A stretch of 64,000 bases of DNA, from positions 27,867,637 to 27,931,636 of the forward strand of contig NC_083339.1 in NCBI RefSeq assembly GCF_019175385.1, read 5' to 3'. The translations under genes and the position numbers were made by a program. Under the pieces are notes generated by a model. The model saw nothing but the letters and a program-made list of their open reading frames with translations. It was not told the origin of the DNA and made no database searches. This DNA is from Lycium barbarum. Taxonomy: Eukaryota > Streptophyta > Magnoliopsida > Solanales > Solanaceae. Below are positions 51,301 to 61,933 of this stretch, piece by piece (positions within the stretch are counted from its first letter, which is position 1; each line of letters begins with the position of its first letter).

Positions 51301-54300
51301 AAAGAGACAAAATGTGATGACTGAAAATTATTAGGGAAACTGCGGACACGATAGTTAATTTTGATATTCAAAACTGCCGTCACCTACTGTTACCATTCTC
51401 AAAAAAAAAAAAAAAACTGCTGTCACCTAATAACCAATAAGTAAAATAAGAGATTTCGAATAAGCAGTCTGCAAAGTAAAACAGCAAGTGATGGGACATA
51501 TGAAGATGAAGAAGAAGAGATATCAGCACAATAAGAGTTACAGTCCCATGCAATTGCTCATACCAGTCCCAAAGAATAAGAACTGATCACATGCCAGATT
51601 ATGCTTCACATGAACAAACAGTAGGCATTCTAACACTAGCTGATGATGAGATGCAATGTACAAACGCCTACAGCTATATAAGCATGTGGATATTAGTCTT
51701 CCAGCTAACTTTATATTATATTTGTAGACAAAGTAGAAAGGTTCTATAAAAGTGATAGCAGCAAGTGTGCCGTGTAATATTTGAACTCTTACTTACAACT
51801 CAGCTGTTGAACCCTAAATTTGACAAAACAAGACTTCAACAACAACTACTACTATGCCTCAGTCCCAACCAAGTTGGGGTTTGCTATATGAATCCTCACT
51901 TCTTCATTTAAGCTCATATCATATCATATCATCATCAAACTAAATAAAATAAAGGTGAAAAATAAGGTTATATATTTATGGGTTTTGCTAACCTACTACA
52001 TGAAGGTAGTAGGTTAGCATTGTACCCATTTTTTAATTCTCTTAAATATCCTTAACAACAAATAAACAATGTGATAATGTAAGGGGTTCTTTTGTCATTT
52101 TACTAAAAAACTATATCCAATTCTCTTCCTCCTTTCTTTTTTTCTGACTCTCAGATTCAATCTAATCAAAGCTTTTTTCATCTCTAATTGTTGCTTTTCT
52201 TCACAAAATTTAACCATTAAAATTTTCACAATCTCAAATTCAAAGAAAAAATATATTGAAACTGAAAAACAAATCAGACCCATAATGATTAGAACTCAAA
52301 ATTGAATTTTAAATCAGTTTCATGTTAACTGTCCAACGACTTTGTCGTTCATATTCTTCTCTATGCTCTAACTTGAATCTGCGGGAAGATGAACGAAAGA
52401 AGCCATAAAATATATTGAAACTGAAAAACAAATCAGACCCATAATGATTAGAACTCAAAATTGAATTTTAAATCAGTTTCATGTTAACTGTCCAACGACT
52501 TTGTCGTTCATATTCTTCTCTATGCTCTAACTTGAATCTGCGGGAAAATGAACGAAAGAAGCCATAAATGTTGCTTGTCCACCAAAATGATCTTCTAATT
52601 CATCACTCACAACTTAGATTTTTTTTGTATTAGAAAACGTTGATGGCTGGAAGATTCCAATTTAAAGCCATAAGTTTACAATGGAAACTAAAGTTAAGAA
52701 AATGTGGGGGTAAGAAAACGGGTTGAAATTGTAAAGAAATAGTAATGAAGCAATTGGATTTCTTCTCCGCTAAGTGGGGTGGGAGGATAAGAGTTGGATG
52801 AGTAAAAGACAAAAAACCCATTTAGTTCATGTGTTGCTAATTTACTGATAAGGGCATATATGGAAATTAGAAAGGGGGTACAATGCTAACCTACAACCTT
52901 CATATATATAATCATATTAATATTAGAAGTTCTCTAACAAGTCTAAAACCTCTGCTCAACTATCTAGTAGCGATCCCCTATATGGATCTTTTTCTTCCAT
53001 TGTGCCCTATCTTTAGCTAAGTCTAGGACATAATCTCTTAGTGTTCTCTTCACAAATGAGGACTAAATAACTTAGTTATAAGTCTATTACTTTATGTAAC
53101 GTTGTGGAGATATAAATGCAGTACCAGACCTTCAAACTTTTCAGAAAATCATTCGGTCCTCAAAGATATAAAAAGTACGCAGGAAGAGGAAGACAAATGA
53201 CAGCACCTCAGCAAAGGTCCTTTGGTCTGATGTAAGCCTCTTTGTAGACAACTCCTTCAAGGTTCTGTAAAGAATCATGAATATTCTATGTGAAGTACGA
53301 ATATCTGCCGATTGAAGCTGTTGTGCTAAAAAAGAAAAAAGATCTGGCCTGTAGGAGGATTCAAAATCAAAGATTAGTGTATAGATAAAGATGGAAAATA
53401 CCAGAAAGGTATTTAGACAATAAATTTTCATTATAAGTATTGGAACACAACCAACTAAAGCATAGAGAAGCAAGTCCATTAAGGACCAGGGGAGATCTTA
53501 GGTATTATGGTGGTCAACAGTACTGACAGTATAACCACCTATAGCAACAGCAAAATCTTCTTGACCACCAAGACTGAATCAAGAGAGTACTTGAGAATAA
53601 AGCATAAAATAGAGCTCAAGGTGGAGTACTATAGTTCTAAAATGCAATAATCCTATTTAATATACTTTCATGGGGGGGTTTTGAACCACCTGATTTGATT
53701 CAAATGCAACTGACTACTTGGCTGGTTAATATTTAATAGTTGATAATAAGCTATAACAAAAACAGTACAATAGTATATAAAATCAAATAACAGAACATTA
53801 AGATATGATGGTGATACTACTTATCTCCCCCCCACCCAAATAAGGTACGGTTCTGAAATTGGAAGTAAAAGGAAAAAGAGAAATAAGGACCTCTAAAGAA
53901 CCAAACTTGTTAAGAATAAAAATGAATTGAGCTTAAATTAGTAAGTGTTTATAAGGATCATATAAATGGATATTAACTTCAACGCCCCAGTTTAGCACCA
54001 TAATACCTTCATTTGCCCTTTTCTTTTTGGTTGAAGAGTATCAGTCATTTCATTGGCATGTTATCAAGGGGCAACAAGTAATTAGAACCCTAAGGGCAGC
54101 AAAGATCTATATCCTTCAAAAAGAAGTGACTATGAAATACTTTTAAAAGCTCTCTCCCTATATCTATCTGTCGCTCTCTGTATTGTATGTTTGGATGTAT
54201 GTATATAAGTAAAGCTCATCCCATCAGAAAATCTATTTATGTTGGATAACTTTTGAAAAAGGAAAAAAAAAAGTGTTGCCATAACCATATAATACTGTTA

Positions 54301-57300
54301 AACGATTATTCTTCACCTTGACACGCTCTTCAATTCTGATCCAGCCAAATGCATCAAACCAAGAATTTTGGTAATTAGGATGGATTAAATCTATAAGTTT
54401 CTTTTCTTGAACAGAATAGACCTTTGTTTCATATGTTCTTCACATTAATATAAAAGCTGGTAGAAACTTGGTTCCATTAAGAAACAACTCCAAAAGAAAA
54501 ATATCAGGGGTTTATTTTTGCTTTTTAACTCAACAACATTCATCTTGGTGATCAGGAAAAGAAATCAGCCATTCATAGTTGAGAGCCCGAAACCATTAAC
54601 TTCTCTACGGCCTACTGGATGTGACTCCAGCCACTTTTCAACTCTATCAACTAGAGCTATATTCATATTTGGATTTGCATTTACACCACAAACTATCCCA
54701 GTGAAATCAAAAGCATGATATTTCTGGCTGAAATACATGGTACAGAATCACCATTCTGTGAAACTTGAGACAGCCCTGACAGTGTAAGCAAGTGAATTTC
54801 ATTTCTGGTCGAGGGTCAGGGTATGGACCAAGTGATAAGTCCATGAGGTCCATCAGATGAATTATATGTGAATTACCGGTTAAAAAGCTGATCTTGTGTT
54901 AAGATTGGGCAAGCAAAGAAATCATTTCACTGGAACAATTCAAATCTTCAAAATGTCCCAGACAAAAGGGCCTTGTAACTGTCAATTAGGGTTTAACTCT
55001 ATGACATCTAAAATGTTCACCCCAACATCTTGTGATTTCATATTTCTTTTTAATCTCTGTGTGTTCCAAAAGAATCTAAGAAGTCAAAATAATAATCATA
55101 AAAGACAAAATAGAATGGTTCTTCTTCAATAATTTATTGTAATTCGAATAGTTACGGAAAACACCATACCATTCTTTAGGGTAGTCGATTCGAGCAATCT
55201 TTGAGATGATCACAGACAATGTAAGGGCAATCTGCATCAGACAATATGCACAGTTGAGAAATCAGGCAAGCACTTACTAATATTATCCACTAATGACAAT
55301 ATTATTCAGATGTCTAAGTAGAGATAGCAGTTGAAGCAACAAATGTCAATAACAGGGATGACAATTTTTAGAACAAAGAGAGCTGTAGCTAACTGTACTC
55401 ATTACAAAACCAAAAGTAAATCTGCATCACCTGGTAATTCTCTTCCCTCAAGTGTGACAACAGCTTTTGTCTCAAGTGTGATTTCTCCTCATTGCTAATA
55501 CCCCTGCCAAAATGTTCCAGAGAGAAGCAAATAGTCATTTATAGCAGGTATACAAATATATAAACAAGCAGGAAGGAGAAATCACAACATATGGAACACA
55601 AAAAGGCAAATCATGCAAAAGACAAAAAAGATGATGCTTGGAGTGTGCTAGAGTCATGGGAGAGTTATGAGCTAAAATTATCCCTTATTTATGGGAGTAG
55701 GTTCATTTTGGTCCCAAAAATATAACCCTGAGCATATTTAATCCCTTAACTTTGCTAAAGTGTAGCACTTTTGGTCTCCCTAACACAATAATGTTAAAAA
55801 CTAACAGTAGGGACAATTTTTCTTAGAAAATTTCAGCTGACAATGCTATCTCTTTTTGCTTGGAGACTTTAAGAAAACAGAGCAAATAGCAAAAAGAGAG
55901 CACATATGTTTGAAGCAGTCCAAAGAGCAGGGGAACTTTTTTTTTTTAAAAAAAAAAAAATGCGGGTCGGGTGTGGGCGCAGGGCGGGTTTGCACAGAGC
56001 CAGACCCGCCCCGCATAAGGCAAAACCCGCCTGCGCTGCACCGTTGCCATCTCTAATTTCGATAGGAAGTTAACTGCATCTGATCATAATATTTGATGAT
56101 CTGTTCCCTCTCAGGTGTAAAAATGTAGCAGCAGTGGACGTAAACATGGGATGCCCCAAGTCATGCACCTGGAAGTTATTCTAGGGCACGGAAGAAATTA
56201 ATTGTTTGAGCAATTTCTAGAATATGTTGGTTTTAAAAGGATTTGGTTCCTCCGCAATGTTGTCAAAATTTGAGTTGCAGAAGAAAGGAAACGTCATGAA
56301 CAGGACATGCATTCCTTTGCATTAGGAAGGCATACTACTAGGGTGAAAGAGCAAGAACAAAATCATAGATGAGCTCTGGTTTTCTCAACAGTGCAGCACC
56401 CACGCCTCCTTTAATTTTTTAACATTATTCTGTTAGGGGACCAAAAGTGCTCCACTTTAGCAAAGTTAAGGGATTAATATGCTCAGGGTTATATTTCAGG
56501 GACCAAAATGAACCTACTCCAGGGATAATTTTAGCCCAAAACTCAGTCGTGGGAAGAACAAGCAATCTGAAAATTCAATCCACATACATATGTTGCATCA
56601 AGCCACTAAAAGTTGGATAGTAACCTATCTTATTGCAGGCGATTGCTGAAAATTTCCATTATCATCTTAACAGTGACGTCCACTTTTACCACACATTGAC
56701 TTCTTTAGCATTTGTAACTATACTTCCATAATTTTATTTTATCACGGAATTTCATCTGTCTGTGTTGTATATATACACATGGTGACGAAAGATACATAGT
56801 TTGATAAACCAAATAACACTGTCTATGTTTTAACTTTTTGACAAGTTTCAAACTAACATTTCCTTGTAAGTCGTAAATGGGTTATTTCTTTTGATAAATA
56901 TCTTGGAAATAAATGGTATAAGTTAAAGTGCATTCAGAATGATTCCTTCACTGTTAAATCTCAACAATGCAACCTAACCATTTCTTTGATTGATGACTTC
57001 ACTTTAGACAATGAAGAAGGAACATATGCTAATAACTGAAGCTCATTAATCCCAAATTTAAAATCTGCTATTCTCTTTTCAGATGTCCCAAAATTGCGGT
57101 CCATTTACTTGAACGAATAACCATTCAGTCAAACATAATTTAGGGTATCATTTAGAATAGATAGTCAGGAAAACAACAGGCGATTTCTGCAGTAAATAGG
57201 ATAAAGATTTTCAAAGGACATTATCAGTTTGCGCTAACATTGTAATAAATTCCTAGTGTTCCTCCCATTCATTCCATCTGCATCCTTTAGCTTTCCAGAA

Positions 57301-58511
57301 TCTGAGAACTAGTCATATCCATAAAACAATTTCAAGGGATTTTTCTGTAAAATATGGGGAACACTCTAACTTATCTTATGCACAAATAGAATATACATAC
57401 ATACATAACATGATTTTCGAATGACAGGAACATTTTCGGATAGAACAAGTATAGTAATTCTTAGGATTCCTGAAAATTCTTTCCATATCCATCCTTTAAC
57501 TTTCCAGAATTCGAAAACAGGTCATATCCGTTAGCAATTTCAAAGCATTTTCCTGTAATGCGGAGTACACTAACTTATTGTATACTCACACAACACACAG
57601 AGATACACATATAACACACATGTAATGTGTTTGTGAGGCGAGTGTGTGGTTATGTATATATGGGGAGTACATTACTCCTTCCTCTTTCTCCATTAAACTG
57701 TGGATTCCAAGATACAATAAGGACGACAGTCTGACACTATCTTAGTCATAGTTTTACAGAACATTGAGATTGATTGTCACTTTGTCAGAGACTAGATACT
57801 CTCCGGAGATGTTGTTACAAAATTTGTGAAGTTGAGTGTTCAGCTTGTAGATATTTTCACCAAGTCCCTGACTGGTCCTCGTATTAGTTACATCTGTAAC
57901 AAGCTCGGTACATAAGAGTTGTATGCACCAGCTTGAAGGGAGTGTTAGAATAGGAATAGGATTATCCTACGTGGCAAAGGATTGTAATGTAGTGTGGACT
58001 CAATGTAATAACGTAGACACACAATTCAATAATATTTTTCTCTCATAATTTGTCACACCCAGATACAAGTGGGACGACACTACTATGGTCACCGTTTTAC
58101 AGAACTATACAACAATTGAAGTTCAATGAACCATGAGTAACAAACAAACTAAAATCAACGCGAATAATACTCACGACGAATCACGCCTGCTTCTCCAATA
58201 CCGATTAATGCTATTTTTAAAGTAAACCGATGCCATTAATCTCACATCAACTTGAGTCACTAAATCCTTAGCAGTAATCACTTCCTACAAATAGCAACAA
58301 GAACATCAAATGTACTTCAAAAACCCTAAATTAAAAATAAGAAAATAAAAAAAAGGAAAAAAGAAACTACCATAAGACAAGAACAAAAACCGGGGCGGTT
58401 TTCAGATTGAGCTAGGGTAGTTTCAGCCGGTTTACGAATGGTTTGTTCAGCGCTAAGTGAATTTGTGAGTAATGAATACATTGCTGGTAGGTCTGACACT
58501 GATAAAGCCAT
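36330..58511 (-). CDS. KA120: Importin-11-like nuclear transport receptor (KA120 type), 23 exons
   Basis: Exons: 58511-58371, 58284-58175, 55503-55431, 55231-55170, 53348-53207, 51217-50999, 50866-50800, 49309-48910, 47864-47717, 47635-47475, 46964-46865, 45500-45426, 45298-45164, 44422-44333, 43868-43692, 43611-43507, 43432-43274, 42835-42791, 42681-42460, 37174-37068, 36807-36751, 36637-36577, 36491-36330. Every junction is in phase, giving 1,005 residues, close to the roughly 1,010 expected. The start MALSVSDLPAMYSLLTNSL and the importin-beta N-terminal part (about residues 25-100, NSINRYWRSRRDS) are clear; the rest is the alpha-helical HEAT-type solenoid. Family role: Ran-dependent carrier of cargo through nuclear pores. 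Intron 15 is GC-AG. Intron 19 (37175-42459) holds a hAT transposon. No break is seen, so the gene looks functional. Confidence 0.95.
36879..36974 (-). mobile_element. 5'-truncated TS-type SINE in importin intron 20
   Basis: The complement ends ccccagaccccac, a gtgggatttcactgg block and (TTG)n, the TS SINE/RTE tail. ATGATTCAAAAC flanks it at 36867-36878 and 36975-36986. Confidence 0.88.
37609..37702 (-). mobile_element. Truncated SINE in importin intron 19
   Basis: A T run, then a body with aacccgcagccgctaccctt and gtgcgcacagggtaaac, a well-known Solanaceae SINE segment. TATAGTTTTACTAT flanks it at 37595-37608 and 37703-37716, an exact 14-bp duplication. Confidence 0.88.
38117..38275 (+). mobile_element. 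tRNA-derived SINE in importin intron 19
   Basis: A B-box-like gggttcgatccc lies near 38140. The body contains gggcccattatccactgag and it ends in an A-rich tail. ATGTCCGTG flanks it at 38108-38116 and 38276-38284. The body is shared with the SINE at 44995-45104. Confidence 0.85.
38909..39108 (+). repeat. 100-bp tandem duplication at the transposase start
   Basis: The start codon region at 38909 (atggaatcgtcggac) is repeated at 39009 (atggaatcgtcagac). The period is 100, not a multiple of three, so the upstream ATG runs into a stop shortly after reading into the second copy. The second ATG would be the working one. Confidence 0.93.
39009..41586 (+). pseudogene. hAT transposase (BED zinc finger, DUF659, dimerisation domain), frameshifted
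   Basis: The N terminus has a BED-type zinc finger (CIFCRGTFNGGITRHKQH). DUF659 and the catalytic core lie at 39232-40032 (IMMDKWTARN, VVTDNASENVKAG, TPCAAHCINLM). The C-terminal hAT dimerisation segment follows (SASGCERNWSVFEH, about 40980-41025, then KKRNRLE at 41116). An acidic tail ends at 41586. Likely introns are 40019-40114, about 40815-40903 and about 41027-41105. Frameshifts are visible in A runs near 39165 and 40452, and an extra A lies near 40976. The transposase would cut and paste the element; this copy should be inactive unless those shifts are sequence errors. Confidence 0.9.
42930..43045. repeat. Local direct duplication, about 60 bp
   Basis: Two copies of a unit with cagaagtttg, then atacattt, then catcttatcaaagctcaa lie side by side in intron 17 of the importin gene. 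Confidence 0.75.
44995..45104 (+). mobile_element. SINE fragment in importin intron 13
   Basis: The body gagcccattatccatcgagg matches the SINE at 38117-38275. An internal 26-bp duplication (agtacagggacgagcccatt) is present. The flanks aataaatgagaattaaatag (44975-44994) and aataaatgagaattgaatag (45105-45124) form a 20-bp duplication with one mismatch. Confidence 0.82.
45480..45600. repeat. 59-bp tandem duplication spanning a splice acceptor
   Basis: The unit ttctggtgtcatctttaatc, then tgtg, then aaaacacagttagac occurs twice (starting about 45482 and 45541). It carries the intron 11 acceptor and the first bases of exon 12. A second CACAG acceptor therefore exists 59 bp upstream (exon start at 45559 rather than 45500). 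Confidence 0.9.
45696..45718. repeat. (TA)n microsatellite
   Basis: About eleven TA units in importin intron 11. The sequence just after it (agttctctaacaagtctaga) recurs at about 52926-52948, so the two sites share an older repeat. Confidence 0.85.
48270..48478 (-). mobile_element. SINE in importin intron 8-9 region
   Basis: The complement begins with a tRNA-like head (aagggtgtggcctagtgatc, then ggttgagaaccatgagg). The body contains cactaggtgatttc and ends gctggcctggacaccg. GGAAAATACT flanks it at 48260-48269 and 48479-48488. It lies in intron 8 (47865-48909). Confidence 0.87.
49432..49464 (-). other. G-quadruplex-forming tract in importin intron 7
   Basis: The plus strand has consecutive C runs of three or more separated by single bases, so the minus (coding) strand and its transcript carry at least five G runs. 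This satisfies the usual G3+N1-7 pattern. It lies in the intron between exons 7 and 8. Confidence 0.7.
52000..52905. mobile_element. TIR element (MITE-like), about 0.9 kb
   Basis: The left end atgaaggtagtaggttagca (continuing ttgtaccc) is mirrored at the right by gggtacaatgctaacctaca, then accttcat. The arms are about 30 bp. No transposase is visible. The target duplication is unclear among surrounding TA-rich sequence. Confidence 0.75.
52250..52568. repeat. 159-bp tandem duplication inside the TIR element
   Basis: The block beginning atatattgaaactgaaaaac (52251) recurs at 52410. The block ending gaaagaagccataaa ends at 52409 and again at 52568. The copies differ at very few positions, so the duplication is recent. 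Confidence 0.95.
55670..56537. mobile_element. TIR element in importin intron 2
   Basis: Long inverted arms: gctaaaattatccc, gtaggttcattttggtcc, cttaactttgctaaagtg at the left are mirrored at the right, over about 130 bp. The interior includes a GC-rich piece (55960-56045, gcgggtcgggtgtgg) that may belong to another MITE. Probably Mutator-type, but the duplication was not resolved. Confidence 0.75.
57775..58060 (+). mobile_element. copia 3' fragment (pol end, PPT, LTR start) in importin intron 2
   Basis: The stretch 57847-57924 reads VDIFTKSLTGPRISYICNKL followed by a stop, the usual C terminus of a plant copia polyprotein. A polypurine-like gaagggag and an LTR-like start TGTTAGAATAGGAATAGG follow at 57942. 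The piece ends near 58060. The rest of the element is missing. A host segment (agatacaa, then gttttacagaac) occurs on both sides (57709-57763 and 58064-58113). Confidence 0.8.
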
Positions 58512-58986
58512 AATTCGATGTGTTGAATGGAAGATTTTTTGTATGGGAATAATGGGGATAGATTTGTGATTTAATAGGGAAATGAAAATGGAGTGAATGA
58601 AGGAGAAGGAATATAGTAAATATTTGGAGAAGAAAATGGCAACAGGTTGGTGTTTTGTTTAATTTGGCATGGCTTCCACACCTGAACTTCTCTATCTTTT
58701 TTCTTTTCTTTTTTATTTTTATTTATTTATTTTTACTCACCCGATGTCCTGTATAGGCATTAAAACCCGATTATATTCGAATCGCGCATTACAAGGCCTA
58801 TTTTGGGGCTCGAATCCAATTTAAATATTTTTGTTGTAAGTGTCACCAGTGAATAGTGATAGAGTTTAAATATGAAGAAAAAAATTACACAGTGTGCAGT
58901 AATTTTATACTGCTATTACTATAATACTATAATCTAACATGTTTTACACTAGTACTAATAATTGGGCATCAAGTCATATAGCACAC
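58512..58986. other. Region upstream of the importin gene
   Basis: It should contain the importin promoter and 5' untranslated region, immediately right of the start codon at 58511. I could not place a transcription start. A thymidine/pyrimidine-rich block lies near 58690-58740. Confidence 0.5.
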
Positions 58987-61933
58987 AATTTTTTTTTTCT
59001 TTTTAGGGGAACCATCCAGTTCTACAATCAGAACCTGGGTGGCATTTTATTGATAAGCAAAAATTTAAATGAAGGGGAGGACTTAAACCTTACCCTTATG
59101 CAAAATGAAAACTGGACAGACCCAGTTTTGATGCATGGACATTTACAATCCTAAAATGCACTATATGATGCATGTACTAAGGGGTGGAAGAAATCTTCCA
59201 ATACAGAAGGAGGGGATTCTACTATCATGCATGTTTCCTAAGACCAGAAGGCATCAAACACTTATCTTTAGTTGATGTTTGATGCCTTTTGTATTACATG
59301 AAACTCTAATGCACTTAACAGTCTAAAATAAGTCAAGGTAGATCAAAATGATATTGATTGTTGTTCTTAATTCTTCTTCTGATCTGGGCAGTTCATTGAA
59401 ATCATTGTAAGCAACTAAGTCATTATGAGAGTGATTGATCTGTGCAAGTTTGTCAGCTACCTGGTTAGCTTCTCTCAGATAATGTTTGATTTGAAAAAGG
59501 TTCTGACTTAGCATATTCTGCATCCAAGTCCCTATTTGAGAAATATTTCATGGTGGTTTTATTTTACCTTGAATAGACTGGACTAGCAACAAAGAGTCGG
59601 CTTCTAGGATGAAGTTTTTCATCTTCATATTCAAGCACTATTCAATACCATGTTGTAGTGCCTTTGCCTCATCCCAGTTACTAGTTCCTTTACCCAAGTT
59701 TATGCTACAAGCATGGATTAATTTGCCTTTATGATTTCTGATAGCACTACCTCCCCCACAGTCACCTCTTTTACAACTTCCATCACTATTAAGTTTGATG
59801 AAACCAAGTGGGGGAGATACCATTTGACAGTTTTGATAGATAGCTTGGAGTAGTTATGGTTAAGCTTATTGCAGAACACATAACAATCAGTTTCTAGTTT
59901 CAGAAGAGGAAAGTGGTTGTTGATGATTTGAAGTATATGAAATGAGATGTTTTTAACTGAGATAGCACTGTTGAACTTGATGAAATTGAACTTAATATTG
60001 CATTTTACCTTCCAAATCTCCCAACAAATCACCTGAGGTAGTATTCCTTTGATAAGCATTGTTACAAGGTTCTTGGTTTTTAGACTCCAACAGTGAACCG
60101 TTATTTGTCGAAAGGGAATATTTAGGACTTTAATCCCCAAAGATTGATATATTCTAGTCCATAACTCTTTAGCTAGATCACTTTGGCCAAACAAATTTTC
60201 AATAGTTTTAATTTTGTGCACCGTGCAGCAGCAGCAAATAGAAGGCCCGTGCGCCTTGAACATTCCAATGTTGTTGTCTGTAGAGAGTCTATTTTTTATA
60301 AATCTCCATAGGTGAAAATTGACTTTCAAAGAGCAGTTCTTACGCCAAATTGTTTTGTCATGCCAGTCTCCATCTGATTTCTTCCTCAGAAGATTCCAAT
60401 CTTGAGATTGTAAACTTGCCTTCAGGATTTAAGGTCCAAACAAGTTTATCAACCTTGTTTATAATTGTACAACAGCTCTTATAGTCAAGGACACCCTATA
60501 GCCTGCTCTATTCCACATCCAAACGCCATTTATATATACCTCATTAAGTTTACATCTTGTAGGAACATATTCTTGTGGAGGCAATTTGTACAAAGCACTA
60601 TCTCCACTCCAGTTGTCATACCAGAATAACACATTACCTTATCCTATTTGCCAGATTATGTTATCTTCTTTAGGTTGTCTAATGTTGCATATTGCTCTTC
60701 AAATTTGAGATTGAGCATCAACAACTGATCTGATAACAGGATTAGCTCTTGAGCAGTACTTGGAAATCATGTACTCTTTCCAAGGTGACTCCTTTGTTCT
60801 CAAGTTCCACCATTGTTTTGCTATAAAGCTTTGCTCACATCTCTTAGGAATCTGAAACCTACTCCCCCTTCTTTATATGGAAGACACATCTTTATCCATT
60901 TGCACCAGTGATATTTTCTCTGAGATTCACTACCACTCTAAAGGAATCTAGCAATAGCTCCTTCCAGTTGTTCAAAAGTCCTTTTTGGTGGTTTCATTGT
61001 TGCTAGTAAGTGGACAGGTACGGCTAGAAGAATATGTTTGATTAGGATGATCTTTACCCCCCCCCCCCCCCCCCTATAGAAAGAAACTTAACATGCCATG
61101 TATGGATCTTTTTTGTAATAGAATGAACCATTTCATAGAAATACACTATTTTCATTTTACCTACCAACAAAGAGCAACCCAAATTTGATGGGCCACTCTT
61201 TTCTCTGCATTCCTGTCAAATGGGTGACTCTGTAATTTAATTTAATATTGGCTTTTGCTTAACCTGCAACACAACTTTTATGTTTGTTAATTAGCTGACC
61301 TGTAACTTCAAGATTTTCCTAATTTCAGAGGGTTTACCAGAGGTGAAAAGTATTACATCATCTGCAAAAGAAAAATGTGTGATACTGGGGCCCCTTAAGG
61401 GTCTATAATAACCTGAGTATTGAGCATCATTAGCCAATTTATTAAGCAACCTAGCTAGTAATTTAGCACACATGATAAACAGGGCATGAAACAAGGGATC
61501 ACCTTGTCTCAGACCCCTACTAGATTTAAAAGGCCATTTCTGGTGCCATTAAGAACAATTGAGTACCAATTATTAGAAATATGCCTGAAAATAATATCAA
61601 TCCATGTTTAATTGAACCCAAATTTCTCATGATTCTGCATAGATAGGGCCAAGACACCCTATCATATGCTTTAGTCATGTCTAGTTTGAGAACCACATTG
61701 TCATGCTTGTTTGGTTTAGAAACATCTTGCACTAATTCTTGTGCTAAGAGAATGTTATCAGTAATTGCTCTACTTTAGATAAAACCACTATGATTAGGGG
61801 AAATAATGACAAGAAGAACTTTACTAACTCTATTGTTAAGAATCTTAACAATTATCTTACTCAAAATATTACAGAGACTAATGGGCCTGATATCAGAAAA
61901 AGTTTGAGGCTGGGGGCATTTGGGGAGCATAAC
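58987..61933 (-). mobile_element. L1-type LINE with RNase H domain, decayed and truncated
   Basis: Reading on the minus strand, from right to left: RT motifs DIRPISLCN (about 61890), VLKLDMTKAYDRVSW (about 61690) and ITHFSFADDVILF (about 61370), then a zinc-binding-like reverse-transcriptase region (about 60200-60330). RNase H follows at 59638-59823 (GFIKLNSDGSCKRG) and 59323-59523 (LREANQVADKLA). A T run at about 58988-59006 is the complement of the poly-A tail. Many frameshifts and stops break the frame. The right end is cut by the LTR at 61934. These elements copy themselves through target-primed reverse transcription; this one cannot. Confidence 0.9.
61059..61076. repeat. Poly-C run
   Basis: About 18 consecutive C bases within the LINE. 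The length may be unreliable in the assembly. Confidence 0.9.

Larger units (their letters stand above)
51840..53035 (-). mobile_element. Older LINE/SINE tail split by a TIR element
   Basis: The left part (caacaacaactactactatg, then aaccaagttggggtttgct) is a widespread plant retroposon tail. The right part (about 52925-53035, tccattgtgccctatctttagc) looks like its continuation. A TIR element at about 52000-52905 separates them. The pieces lie in importin intron 5. Confidence 0.5.
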
